Of a stretch of DNA of 45,198 nt, positions 24,576-31,983 are shown piece after piece. The first letter of the stretch is position 1; each line of letters starts with the position of its first letter. A model generated the notes under the pieces. That model was not told the DNA's origin, did not search any database, and was given only the letters and a program-made list of their open reading frames with translations. A program made the translations under genes and the position numbers. The stretch comes from Candidatus Thalassarchaeum sp. (GTDB lineage: Archaea > Thermoplasmatota > Poseidoniia > Poseidoniales > Thalassarchaeaceae): NCBI GenBank assembly GCA_022449945.1, contig JAKURM010000002.1, positions 22,214 through 67,411 of the forward strand, written 5' to 3'.

Positions 24576-25814
24576 ATGGACGGGAATATTTTCGAGAAGA
24601 TTCTCGGCCAAGATAGTCTATTCACTGACCGTAAGGCATTTGATCATGCGTTCGAACCAAAGAGGCTGCCACACAGGGATCACGAGGTGGATGCTTTGGT
24701 CATGAATCTAGTAGACGCCCTGAATGGGCACATACCTTCCAATATGCTACTTTACGGGGTTCCGGGTTCAGGCAAGACCGTAGTAACCAGATACGTATTG
24801 GGGCAACTCAGAGAAAAGGGGAAAGAGATGGGGCAGTTAGTGAAAACATACGAGATAAATTGCCGGAATATGGATACAAAGTACAGGGTTGTCCAGTCCA
24901 TAGCCACCCAACTAGCCCAACGTGGTGATGTCCCTGTCCCATTCACTGGATGGCCAACTGACAGAGTTCTGGAAACATTGGTGGAAAGGATGAGCAGAGC
25001 AGGAGGAGTCCACATCATTGTCCTTGACGAAGTGGACAATTTAGTGGACAAGGGAGGAGACGACCTACTGTATGCGCTAACTAGTTTGAATACCCTACTA
25101 AGTGATGGGAGATGCTCAATAATTGGGATTAGCAACGACCTAAACTTCACCCAGCACCTTGACCCTAGAGTTAGTTCCCGCCTTAGTCAGGAAGACGTTG
25201 TTTTCCACCCGTACGTAGCAACTGAGATACAAAATATTCTGAGTGAGAGAGCTGCAATGGGTATTCGAGAAGAGGTGCTTGAAGAGGGCGTGATAAGGCT
25301 CTGTGCAGCCCTAGCTGCACAGGAGCACGGGGATGCCAGGAGGGCGCTTGATCTGCTCAGGATTTCAGTACAGAAGGCCGAACAGAGGGGGCAGGGCAAG
25401 GTGAACACAAAGCATGTTAGATTGGCACAGAGTCAACTCGAGTACGATCAGGTGACCCCTGTGGTTAGGACGTTGCCTCTTCATCAGAAATTAGTCCTCT
25501 TCTCGATCTGCATAAACGAAGAGAACGGGCTCAGGAACATTTCCACGGGCGAGATATACAGGACTTACTCCGAGGCATGCTCAAAAATAGGTATTGAGCC
25601 TCTTACGACCAGAAGGGTCTCGTCACTACTAAATGAGCTAGATACCATTGGCCTAATTATGGCTAGAAATGTAAGCAAGGGCAGGGGTGGGAGAAGCAAG
25701 CAGGTTAACTCTGCGATTCCAAAGGCAATAGATGCGATTGCACTAATGAGCGAAAACGAGCCCTTGGTCAATGAGGCTGCTCTGGGCAAGTACAACCTCC
25801 AAGGCCAGCTGTAG
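24576..25814 (+). CDS. cdc6: Orc1/Cdc6 replication initiator
   Basis: This AAA+ protein recognises archaeal replication origins and loads MCM. The 412-residue length is normal. It has KRLPHRDHEVDAL before the nucleotide site and Walker A GVPGSGKT (about 61-68). Walker B is VLDEVDNLVDKGGDDLLY (about 149-166). Sensor 1 appears as IIGISNDL, and sensor 2 as EHGDARRALDLLR. A C-terminal winged helix (about 310-400) binds DNA. ATG 24576 has a good SD (AAGGTG) followed by an A8 run. An upstream ATG (24545) is in another frame; deleting one A would fuse ten residues (MSDENNKVKK) to the N-terminus. It lies downstream of an AT-rich gap. Confidence 0.95.
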   Translation: MDGNIFEKILGQDSLFTDRKAFDHAFEPKRLPHRDHEVDALVMNLVDALNGHIPSNMLLYGVPGSGKTVVTRYVLGQLREKGKEMGQLVKTYEINCRNMDTKYRVVQSIATQLAQRGDVPVPFTGWPTDRVLETLVERMSRAGGVHIIVLDEVDNLVDKGGDDLLYALTSLNTLLSDGRCSIIGISNDLNFTQHLDPRVSSRLSQEDVVFHPYVATEIQNILSERAAMGIREEVLEEGVIRLCAALAAQEHGDARRALDLLRISVQKAEQRGQGKVNTKHVRLAQSQLEYDQVTPVVRTLPLHQKLVLFSICINEENGLRNISTGEIYRTYSEACSKIGIEPLTTRRVSSLLNELDTIGLIMARNVSKGRGGRSKQVNSAIPKAIDAIALMSENEPLVNEAALGKYNLQGQL

Positions 25815-25819
25815 TTTGA

Positions 25820-26398
25820 ATGCCGACAACGGTTAAACCGAGGCGTCAGGTCGGCGGCTCGATGCCAGAAGGGGAGACAGAGTGGAAGGGCTCGTTGTTG
25901 CGGCCCAGTAAGGCCGCTTCGGTTGTAGCGATAATTCTGGGTTCATGGGCCCTATTGTTGAATTTACTGAACATCGTAATTGGGGTACATTCACAAGGTC
26001 AAAAGGTTCGCTGGATTGACTTCATCACTAATGGCTCCGATACGGGTCAGGCTCATGAGATAGGAATTCTCTTCCCCGACGATTTGGTTTTTGGCGGTAT
26101 CGGGGTTGTCATCTTTGTCGCGGGTTTCATTGGAATGGGTAGATCTGTCGAGGGGGGCTTTGCAAAATGGTTCAGTGAACTTCCAAAGAGTGTGATTTTC
26201 TCTAGTCTAATCTCGACAGGCGGTGGGGCAAGTAGGACCATAGGCAGTTGGATGATTGCCGCTGGCTTACTATTCTACTTCGTATGGAGTGCGCTGAACA
26301 CCACTTGGGTTGACCCCGGGGTATACTCAGTGATGATCGCTCTAGTGGCGATTGGCTTTGGAATCCACTCGATCGAAGACTCGGGTTCTATCCAGTAG
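25820..26398 (+). CDS. Four-helix membrane protein, unknown
   Basis: A 192-residue protein with no recognised family. Hydrophobic segments are near residues 33-53, 90-107, 137-157 and 165-180. The loop between helices 1 and 2 is polar and probably extracytoplasmic. The start at 25820 is 5 bp after the cdc6 stop; ATG 25862 (MPEGETEWK) is an alternative that removes a basic leader. The tight spacing suggests co-transcription with cdc6, but nothing in the sequence suggests a replication role. Its end overlaps by 11 bp the end of the convergent CoA-biosynthesis gene. Confidence 0.7.
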   Translation: MPTTVKPRRQVGGSMPEGETEWKGSLLRPSKAASVVAIILGSWALLLNLLNIVIGVHSQGQKVRWIDFITNGSDTGQAHEIGILFPDDLVFGGIGVVIFVAGFIGMGRSVEGGFAKWFSELPKSVIFSSLISTGGGASRTIGSWMIAAGLLFYFVWSALNTTWVDPGVYSVMIALVAIGFGIHSIEDSGSIQ

Positions 26399-27413
26399 AT
26401 TTTTCAAAACCCAGAAGGAGATTCCGGCACCTTTCCTTTGAGTCCTCGTCACACCATCTCAGGACTACGCCCTTCCCAGGTTGACCATACAGGACCGCAG
26501 AACCTATTGGAGCAAGTGGATGGATCACCAATGGGGCCAAATCCTCCTCTCCGTGAACCTTAATCAGGTGTTTTGAGCCATTTCTCTTCCACGAGCTAAT
26601 TGCATCCACACAGGCGTTAATTAGGGATTCAGTTATTGTTCCCGCCGGACTCTCACATTCCATTACTGAATCGTATAGAGAAAATTGGATTTGATCGGCA
26701 TCGGCCCACTCTTGACGCTTGGTGCGGCCATCAATAAGTGCAATATCGGGAATCTTGCCAACCTTCTGAAGGGTCAGGACAGTAACATCCCCAACTGCAA
26801 TTATACAACCGGAATCCATTATATCTTCTATTTCCCCCAATGCAGAAGTCATCGCTACCTGGGGTTCTGATTCAGGTCCAGAAAATAGTCTACCAAAGGG
26901 TTCCTTCAATTCTTCTTCAACCTTTGACGTAAGCTTTGAAATTCCATCATTAAATTGTGCTGGAATCCAAGGCTGACCAGATCTGTCAATGTGGCCAGAT
27001 CGAATTCGTGAGCTCGAAATTGGTTTACCATCCCAAGCAAGATCTTTGGCCACAGAAATTATTCGTAGTCCATCTAGACCCCTTTTTACTCGAATATTGT
27101 TAATTTTTTCACATTCGGACATTGTCTCAGAGGTGCACACTATTGCTGTTGCTTGACGGTGGCTTGTCGCAGGTCCGTGTTTATCATCAAGCGAGTGGAA
27201 TGAAACCCTCGATGAGGAATCTCCGAGAAAATGCTCGACTTCTGAGCATCTTTCTTCCCAATCCTTGATCAGAGAATTCTTGGATTTTGCAATTTCATCG
27301 TTAGTTATCCAGACCTCCAATGAGTGGCATTCGGAAAGGCCAATTTCGATAAGTGACTTGTGGCCATCATGAAACCTGTCGAATGTTCCTCCGATTAAGC
27401 CGACTTCGTGCAT
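26388..27413 (-). CDS. coaD: Bifunctional phosphopantetheine adenylyltransferase / GTP-dependent dephospho-CoA kinase
   Basis: The two last steps of CoA synthesis are fused in one 341-residue chain. The N-terminal about 150 residues are the archaeal-type adenylyltransferase. It shows GGTFDRFHDGHKSLI (about 8-22) with the nucleotidyltransferase HxGH-type site, and PISSSRIRSG near its end. The C-terminal about 140 residues match DUF359, the archaeal GTP-dependent dephospho-CoA kinase. Its landmarks are VGDVTVLTLQKVGKIPDIALIDGRTKR, then PAGTIT, VHGEEDLAPLV and GSAVLYGQPGKG. Both halves have their conserved motifs, so both activities are likely. The gene lies downstream of the structured intergenic region on the same strand. 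panE is also in this window. Confidence 0.92.
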   Translation of the reverse strand: MHEVGLIGGTFDRFHDGHKSLIEIGLSECHSLEVWITNDEIAKSKNSLIKDWEERCSEVEHFLGDSSSRVSFHSLDDKHGPATSHRQATAIVCTSETMSECEKINNIRVKRGLDGLRIISVAKDLAWDGKPISSSRIRSGHIDRSGQPWIPAQFNDGISKLTSKVEEELKEPFGRLFSGPESEPQVAMTSALGEIEDIMDSGCIIAVGDVTVLTLQKVGKIPDIALIDGRTKRQEWADADQIQFSLYDSVMECESPAGTITESLINACVDAISSWKRNGSKHLIKVHGEEDLAPLVIHPLAPIGSAVLYGQPGKGVVLRWCDEDSKERCRNLLLGFEKSTG

Positions 27414-27454
27414 TGGTTTTCCACCATTGGGACTCTGATTTCACTTCTATGGAA

Positions 27455-27775
27455 AATTGTGTGCCCCGGGGCGTAACGGCAACCTTCACTGCTTGGCTCG
27501 GGCGCCTGACCCACCCCGGGACGTCTGTCGGACTGCGTGGTAGTCCCTTGATTCATTCTATTCCGTCCTCAGGGGACCTTCGCAATCCGGCCACCTGATT
27601 TGCGCCACAGTTCATCCCGAAAATCGGTCCCAGTGGTCTTCGACAGGTGGTCACCCAATCCGTGGTACCGTGTTTCACCCTCCACCTCCGGCGAGGGGGT
27701 TTCGTCCACACGGTGTTGCCGGTTGGGCAATCTCCGCCTCCCAATGGCCCTCATGAACCCAACGGTCGAAGGAAA
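27455..27775. ncRNA. Candidate structured non-coding RNA in a GC-rich gene-free stretch
   Basis: No reading frame here looks like protein, yet the stretch is GC-rich and full of self-complementary blocks. CGGCAAC (27477-27483) pairs with GTTGCCG (27715-27721). Directly abutting it, ACCGTGT (27667-27673) pairs with ACACGGT (27708-27714). GGGAC (27518-27522) pairs with GTCCC (27543-27547). GGGACC (27573-27578) pairs with GGTCCC (27626-27631). CCGA-AAA-TCGG is a small hairpin at 27617-27627. The pattern of a long-range closing stem plus inner hairpins suggests a stable RNA of about 300 nt. RNase P RNA or SRP RNA are natural guesses. The minus strand has fragments (AGGGTGAAA, TAGAATGAAT, ACAGA...CCCGG) reminiscent of RNase P, but the universal GAGGAAAGTCC is absent. 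Strand is unresolved. Confidence 0.45.
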
Positions 27776-27783
27776 AATCGAAC

Positions 27784-30378
27784 TTATCGCAAATCAGGAT
27801 GAAATCCGGACCTTCCGGATGCCAGCCTCTCGGAAATTGGTTCGTCTCCAGCCATAACCATTTTTCTGGTAAAGTTTGGCCACCTTTCCTTGGGTTGGGC
27901 CAACCATCCGACAAGATCGTGTGTCCTACCCGACAAAGGTGGAATTCCCTCCTTCGCCGAATTCAAAGAGTCCATGAGATCCAGAATCGGATTGACGTTT
28001 TCTTCGGGGAAGTTGACTAGTTCGTTGGAGTTGATTGAATAGTTGAGCCTTTCCAAGATTTGGGGATTACATCCAGGGTGTGTTACATGTTGCATTCCAG
28101 GTGACTCGCAAATCTCGCCAATAGGGCGAAGAAGTGCAGCGCTCCAGGGGGTGGACAGAGAAAATAAATCGACCAAATCATCCCCTTCCAATAGCAGCAG
28201 AAGCATATCAGAGGAGATTGGGGCCCACCACTCATAAGGCAAGTCGTGCCTAAATCTCTGAACCATAGAAAGGTCAAGTTTGCCATCACTAGCCGAACAA
28301 TCGTATAGCTTAGACCATGTATTCAACAGGTGACCTTCTTCTAGATTGATGGCCCGATTTCTAATTCGCATAATTGAATCGTGAAATTCGGATTCGGTTG
28401 TTTCGGCAATTCTGAGCAACCAAGAGTAACCCATCAGTGCCTCTAGAGATTCTGCTGGGGGCTCGGACAGCCATGCCTCAACCGCCCAGTCAATTATGTC
28501 CGGGTGCGACTCCTTCGGAAGCCATGGAGCGTTCAATATGAATTGAGAAGCAAGCCATGCTGCGCCCCTGTTTGCCTTACTTGGATCTATAGCTGGCCAG
28601 GAACGTAGTAAGTTATCGGGATCTTCACGAAGCTTAGAGGTGATTTTTGCAGAGTAAAGTTTGAGAATTGGATCTGTAGCCTGGTCTGCTAGCTCTGAAA
28701 TCTTCTCTATTGGCAGATGGTCAACATCCATTAGGGCAAGCCACTCGTGATCCAGTCTTTTCGAAATCCGCTGCCATCTTGGCCATCTTGAACGACTGGG
28801 TGAAGCAATCCAGGCAGCAAGTGGGTACATTGCTTCCATCAGATTTGCCCATTCCTCATCTCCTTGGGGATATTGGGATAAAGCAGAACTAATGATCGAA
28901 ATCCTGTCTCCTTCTAGTTCCTCTGGAATATAATCACTATCTAAATCCAAATCCAGGATGTCCCAAGGAGAAATTGTCTTTGTCTCTGCTTCCGTAACTG
29001 TGGAAATGGTGCTGCTCTGCTCGACCAATCTAACAGGAATGCGGATACCGCTTCTAGTCGAGTACCTAAGCCAAGGAATAGTTCTGATTCTATCCATATC
29101 TAGCTGATCGAAATTTGAAAACTGCTGCATATTTTCCTCTAGAATGACCAAACGAAGATTGGCATGGGACGCTATCTCGGAAAGAAGATCGATAGGGGTT
29201 CCTGCGCCAACTTCCAGTACTAACGGCGAGTTAGTTTCATTCAATGACCATCGAACTAGGGCCTCTATTGCTGTGTCGCCAAGGCCCCTAATATCTACAA
29301 GCTTGGATTCTGACTCCGACTTGGAGAATTCCACCCGGCCCCAGTCCTTCCTGAACTTCCTATTCGTTGAGTCTTCAGTCTTCACCCGTCTTGTGGTAGA
29401 AAGCTTGTCCTTCAGCGATTGGAGTCTTCTTTTCCTCTCATTAGAAGTCAGTCTTGGATGAGCAGCCTCAATCCAATAATCCAGGGCACCCAAGGGATAT
29501 GGTCCCCCTTCGATGTCGAGCCCTGCCAAGTCAGCAACTACAAGCGCATTAGGCCTAGCAGATCTTAGGAGCACAGATCTAGGAAGCCTCTCTTTGATGA
29601 TTGCGGCGACTGGTTGGGTTGGACGGATATCTGGGTAATTGGCATGAGCAGAACCCAGGACCCAACTTCCTCTATGGTATGTGGCCTCGTCCAATGGCGG
29701 TCCCGACATCAAATCCTGTGGGACGAACCAATCTTTCTGCGAAATTGTGGAGCGAAAATCGGGATTGAGCAATTTCGCACGCATCAGTCCAATTACAGAT
29801 TTCCTACCCAAGTAAGCATCGATAAGCTCGGGTCCAGCGATCTCTGGGGGTGAATCGAGGATGGTCATGTTTCCAATGTCGAACCATCTGGGTGACTTTT
29901 CCGAAAGTACTGCCCATGCCCACGACACCCCTTTGTTTCTAGTGGATTGGATATGCCCGCCGGAATGATGTATCGGCCTATTGGGTATCTGAACCATTGG
30001 TTCATTCGGAGGAGCAAGGAAACCAAGAAGCAGTTCGGATTCATCACGGAAAACCAGACAGCATCCTTGCATTTCGGATTCAAGGATTGGGACTGAAAGT
30101 ACCTTGGACCATTCATCGTCCTCTAGAGTATCCCATCCCTTCTCAGTCAATCGAATTTTCGAACCCCTACTGCCTGGCGGAAGATCGCTGGACACCAGCC
30201 CATCGTCCCTCATCCTCCTGATCTCAGCCGATGCGTGTGGAGTTCGTAGACTCGAATCATTGGCTAATTCAGTTACTGTTGCATCCCCTTCCGAGAGGCG
30301 AGAAATAAGCCTCCAGCGATGTTTGCTCCTAATCCTCCTTGGAGAAACAGTGCGTTCTCTTTCGGAATCAATTGACAT
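27784..30378 (-). CDS. Very large winged-helix protein, unknown
   Basis: An 864-residue soluble protein. Residues about 18-85 form a MarR/ArsR-like winged helix: WRLISRLSEGDATVTELAND, then a recognition-helix region TPHASAEIRRMRDDGLV, then a wing ending in IRLTEKGWDTL. The remaining about 780 residues are unrecognised. They are rich in Trp and acidic residues and mostly helical in look. Parts resemble an alpha-helical repeat array (for example PLAAWIASPSRSRWPRWQRI). It is transcribed away from the AT-rich ORB-containing intergenic region and ends just before the candidate structured RNA. A role as a DNA-binding regulator is suggested only by the N-terminus. A T-rich GATTTTTCC follows the stop. 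Confidence 0.7.
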   Translation of the reverse strand: MSIDSERERTVSPRRIRSKHRWRLISRLSEGDATVTELANDSSLRTPHASAEIRRMRDDGLVSSDLPPGSRGSKIRLTEKGWDTLEDDEWSKVLSVPILESEMQGCCLVFRDESELLLGFLAPPNEPMVQIPNRPIHHSGGHIQSTRNKGVSWAWAVLSEKSPRWFDIGNMTILDSPPEIAGPELIDAYLGRKSVIGLMRAKLLNPDFRSTISQKDWFVPQDLMSGPPLDEATYHRGSWVLGSAHANYPDIRPTQPVAAIIKERLPRSVLLRSARPNALVVADLAGLDIEGGPYPLGALDYWIEAAHPRLTSNERKRRLQSLKDKLSTTRRVKTEDSTNRKFRKDWGRVEFSKSESESKLVDIRGLGDTAIEALVRWSLNETNSPLVLEVGAGTPIDLLSEIASHANLRLVILEENMQQFSNFDQLDMDRIRTIPWLRYSTRSGIRIPVRLVEQSSTISTVTEAETKTISPWDILDLDLDSDYIPEELEGDRISIISSALSQYPQGDEEWANLMEAMYPLAAWIASPSRSRWPRWQRISKRLDHEWLALMDVDHLPIEKISELADQATDPILKLYSAKITSKLREDPDNLLRSWPAIDPSKANRGAAWLASQFILNAPWLPKESHPDIIDWAVEAWLSEPPAESLEALMGYSWLLRIAETTESEFHDSIMRIRNRAINLEEGHLLNTWSKLYDCSASDGKLDLSMVQRFRHDLPYEWWAPISSDMLLLLLEGDDLVDLFSLSTPWSAALLRPIGEICESPGMQHVTHPGCNPQILERLNYSINSNELVNFPEENVNPILDLMDSLNSAKEGIPPLSGRTHDLVGWLAQPKERWPNFTRKMVMAGDEPISERLASGRSGFHPDLR

Positions 30379-30453
30379 GAAATATCACCTACAAAATAAG
30401 TCACAGCATAAGATAGTAATAAATTATTTGTTTTAGTTACATTTTATTACATA

Positions 30454-30466
30454 TTTCCAGTGGAAA
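30454..30466. promoter_or_regulatory. Origin-recognition-box-like palindrome
   Basis: TTTCCAGTGGAAA is a perfect inverted repeat (6 bp + central G + 6 bp). It equals the core of the Orc1/Cdc6-bound ORB/mini-ORB motif known in euryarchaea (TTCCAGTGGAAAC). It lies in a very AT-rich intergenic context, about 5.9 kb from the cdc6 gene. Confidence 0.5.
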
Positions 30467-30563
30467 TAGCTGTAGTTTCATTATTACACCACCTCATTGG
30501 GTGAAAAAATGATAAAATCTTGTCACGATATGTAACCAACAAGACAAAGAAAATACAGAAGCG

Positions 30564-30570
30564 TTATATT
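30564..30570 (+). promoter_or_regulatory. TATA-like element for the small wHTH gene
   Basis: TTATATT stands 64 bp before ATG 30634. Transcription would start near 30594, leaving a leader of about 40 nt that contains a GACCC (30595-30599)/GGGTC (30607-30611) hairpin. Assigned from sequence and spacing only. Confidence 0.4.
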
Positions 30571-30633
30571 ACCACCCGCTGTCCTGTGAAAAGTGACCCG
30601 ACACGGGGGTCGCGCAACGAGAATGGTGACATC

Positions 30634-30888
30634 ATGAGAACAACAAGACTTAGGCAGAAGATCAAGAAATTCCTGGACGAAAGAGGAGAGGCGAACACGA
30701 CAGAGATTCTCGAACATGTGAACTCCACCATGAGGCATGGTACGACCCCGCAGCAGCTTGGAAACGTTCTTTCGAAGGACAAAGACATTCTCAAAGTGGC
30801 GACCACAAAGAGAGGGGGAGCGCTATCCGGACGGTACGAAATATGCGTGTGGCAGGTTCGTCCTGGTGCCCTTGAAGAAAAGGGCTAA
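30634..30888 (+). CDS. Small winged-helix-like protein, unknown
   Basis: 84 residues from ATG 30634 (MRTTRLRQKIKKFLDERGE). The track's start at 30520 reads back through the promoter and is unlikely. The first 60 residues fit a winged helix: a basic first helix, an ANTTEILEHVNS turn-helix, and TTPQQLGNVLSKDKDILKV as recognition helix and strand. GALSGRYEICVWQV forms the wing. The arrangement resembles small archaeal wHTH proteins of unknown role. The gene leads rightward from the ORB-containing intergenic region, divergent from another HTH protein. Its stop codon overlaps the stop of the convergent aldolase gene. Confidence 0.7.
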   Translation: MRTTRLRQKIKKFLDERGEANTTEILEHVNSTMRHGTTPQQLGNVLSKDKDILKVATTKRGGALSGRYEICVWQVRPGALEEKG

Positions 30889-31904
30889 TCTTCCAGACTC
30901 TCATCCCACTCTCCGCTTCTGGCGAGTCCGTTCATCCTTGCCCGATGGGAGAATTCTTGTTGGCTAGAAGCTTCAGAGTCAGTTTTCCCGCCTGCCCACG
31001 TTCTAAGAGCCTCGGACTGAAGAGCTCGTCCATACGAATATGAAAGCTGCCAGGGGTGTTCTACTTCCATCTGATTCATCAAATTCAGATGAGCAGTAGC
31101 ATCCTCATCCGATTGGCCCCCGGAAAGGAAGACTATACCTGGAAGTTCATGGGGGACATGATCAGTTAGGCAGTTCACAGTCTTCTGAGCTACTTCTTCT
31201 CTTGAAATCTGTTCTTCACAGTCCTTTCCGGCCATAATCATGTTTGGCTTAAGAAGGGCTCCGGGAATGTGGACTCCCTGTACTTTGCACTGGGAAAATG
31301 TCGCATCTAGAATTGCGGCTGTTACTTCGTAGCATCGATTTGCATCATGATCCCCTTCCATCAAAACCTCTGGCTCGATGATTGGGACCAGGCCCTGTTC
31401 CTGGCAAATGGCCGCATATCGTGCAAGCGCATGGGCATTTGTTGACAGGCAAGCATTGCTTGGAACACTATCGCCAATTTTGATTACGGCCCGCCACTTT
31501 GCGAACCTCGCTCCCATTGCGAAATATTCCTCGCACCGCTCTCGTAAGCCATCTAGTCCCTCTGTAATCTTCTCACCTTTATGGTGAGCAAGCTCCTTTG
31601 CCCCGGTATCAACCTTTATTCCCGGATGAACACCACGATGAGAAAGGGCATTTGGAATCGGCGTTCCATCATCCATAGATTGGCGAATGGTCTCGTCAAA
31701 GAGAATTACGCCACTAATTGACGACTCATAACCATCGGCAGAAAAGAGGTTCGACCTATACGCCCTACGAGTCTCTACAGATGGTTCAACTCCGACCGCT
31801 TCTAGCCTATTGGACATGGTGCCATTGCTTTCATCGGCCGCTAGTATCCCCCTTCCAGGTGCCACTAATTCGTTTGCAGTTTTCTCCAATAGTCCCTTGT
31901 CCAT
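30885..31904 (-). CDS. Class I fructose-bisphosphate aldolase, eukaryote/bacteria (PF00274) type
   Basis: This enzyme interconverts fructose 1,6-bisphosphate with the triose phosphates. The 339-residue chain has the classic class I glycolytic aldolase motifs: GRGILAADESNGTM (about 18-31), GVILFDETIRQS and HPGIKVDTG. FAKWRAVIKIGD, VPIIEPEVLMEGDHD and the Schiff-base lysine in LLKPNMIMAG follow. PGIVFLSGGQSDEDA and SYSYGRALQSEALRTW complete the set. This is not the DhnA-type or bifunctional FBP aldolase/phosphatase usual in archaea, so acquisition from bacteria or eukaryotes is likely. It lies immediately downstream of glpX on the same strand with a 79-bp gap that could hold its own promoter. 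Confidence 0.95.
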   Translation of the reverse strand: MDKGLLEKTANELVAPGRGILAADESNGTMSNRLEAVGVEPSVETRRAYRSNLFSADGYESSISGVILFDETIRQSMDDGTPIPNALSHRGVHPGIKVDTGAKELAHHKGEKITEGLDGLRERCEEYFAMGARFAKWRAVIKIGDSVPSNACLSTNAHALARYAAICQEQGLVPIIEPEVLMEGDHDANRCYEVTAAILDATFSQCKVQGVHIPGALLKPNMIMAGKDCEEQISREEVAQKTVNCLTDHVPHELPGIVFLSGGQSDEDATAHLNLMNQMEVEHPWQLSYSYGRALQSEALRTWAGGKTDSEASSQQEFSHRARMNGLARSGEWDESLED

Positions 31905-31983
31905 GCCCGGTTCCTCGTTCGCGGGGAAGAGTTCGGAGAAAAGAATCCATCGACCTTAGATAATAGAGGAAAATCGGGGAGTC

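Larger units (their letters stand above)
30379..30633. other. AT-rich intergenic region with ORB-like palindrome; candidate replication origin or promoter region
   Basis: About 255 bp between the divergent big HTH gene and a small wHTH gene. The left half is strongly AT-rich with repeated TTAC/GTAA words, then a perfect 13-bp palindrome TTTCCAGTGGAAA (30454-30466). This matches the core of euryarchaeal origin recognition boxes. The right half has a TATA-like element and a small GACCC/GGGTC hairpin before the wHTH start. Only one ORB copy was seen and no G-string follows it, so origin status is tentative. Confidence 0.4.

Noticed and set aside
24545-24616. Short ORF beginning MSDENNKVKK before cdc6
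   Set aside because: It ends after 23 codons inside cdc6 and is out of frame; kept only as a note on the homopolymer.
27455-27775. Firm assignment as RNase P RNA or SRP RNA
   Set aside because: Some minus-strand words resemble RNase P conserved regions, but CR-I (GAGGAAAGTCC) and a proper P4 helix could not be found. The SRP helix 8 GGAA/AGCA motif is also absent. Left as an unnamed structured element.
27553-27857. Short overlapping ORFs across the structured region on both strands
   Set aside because: Arg/Pro/Ser-rich, mutually overlapping, no start signals and no domain pattern; consistent with GC-rich non-coding DNA.
30520-30633. N-terminal extension of the small wHTH gene
   Set aside because: It would include the TATA-like element and leader hairpin; ATG 30634 begins exactly at the predicted first helix.
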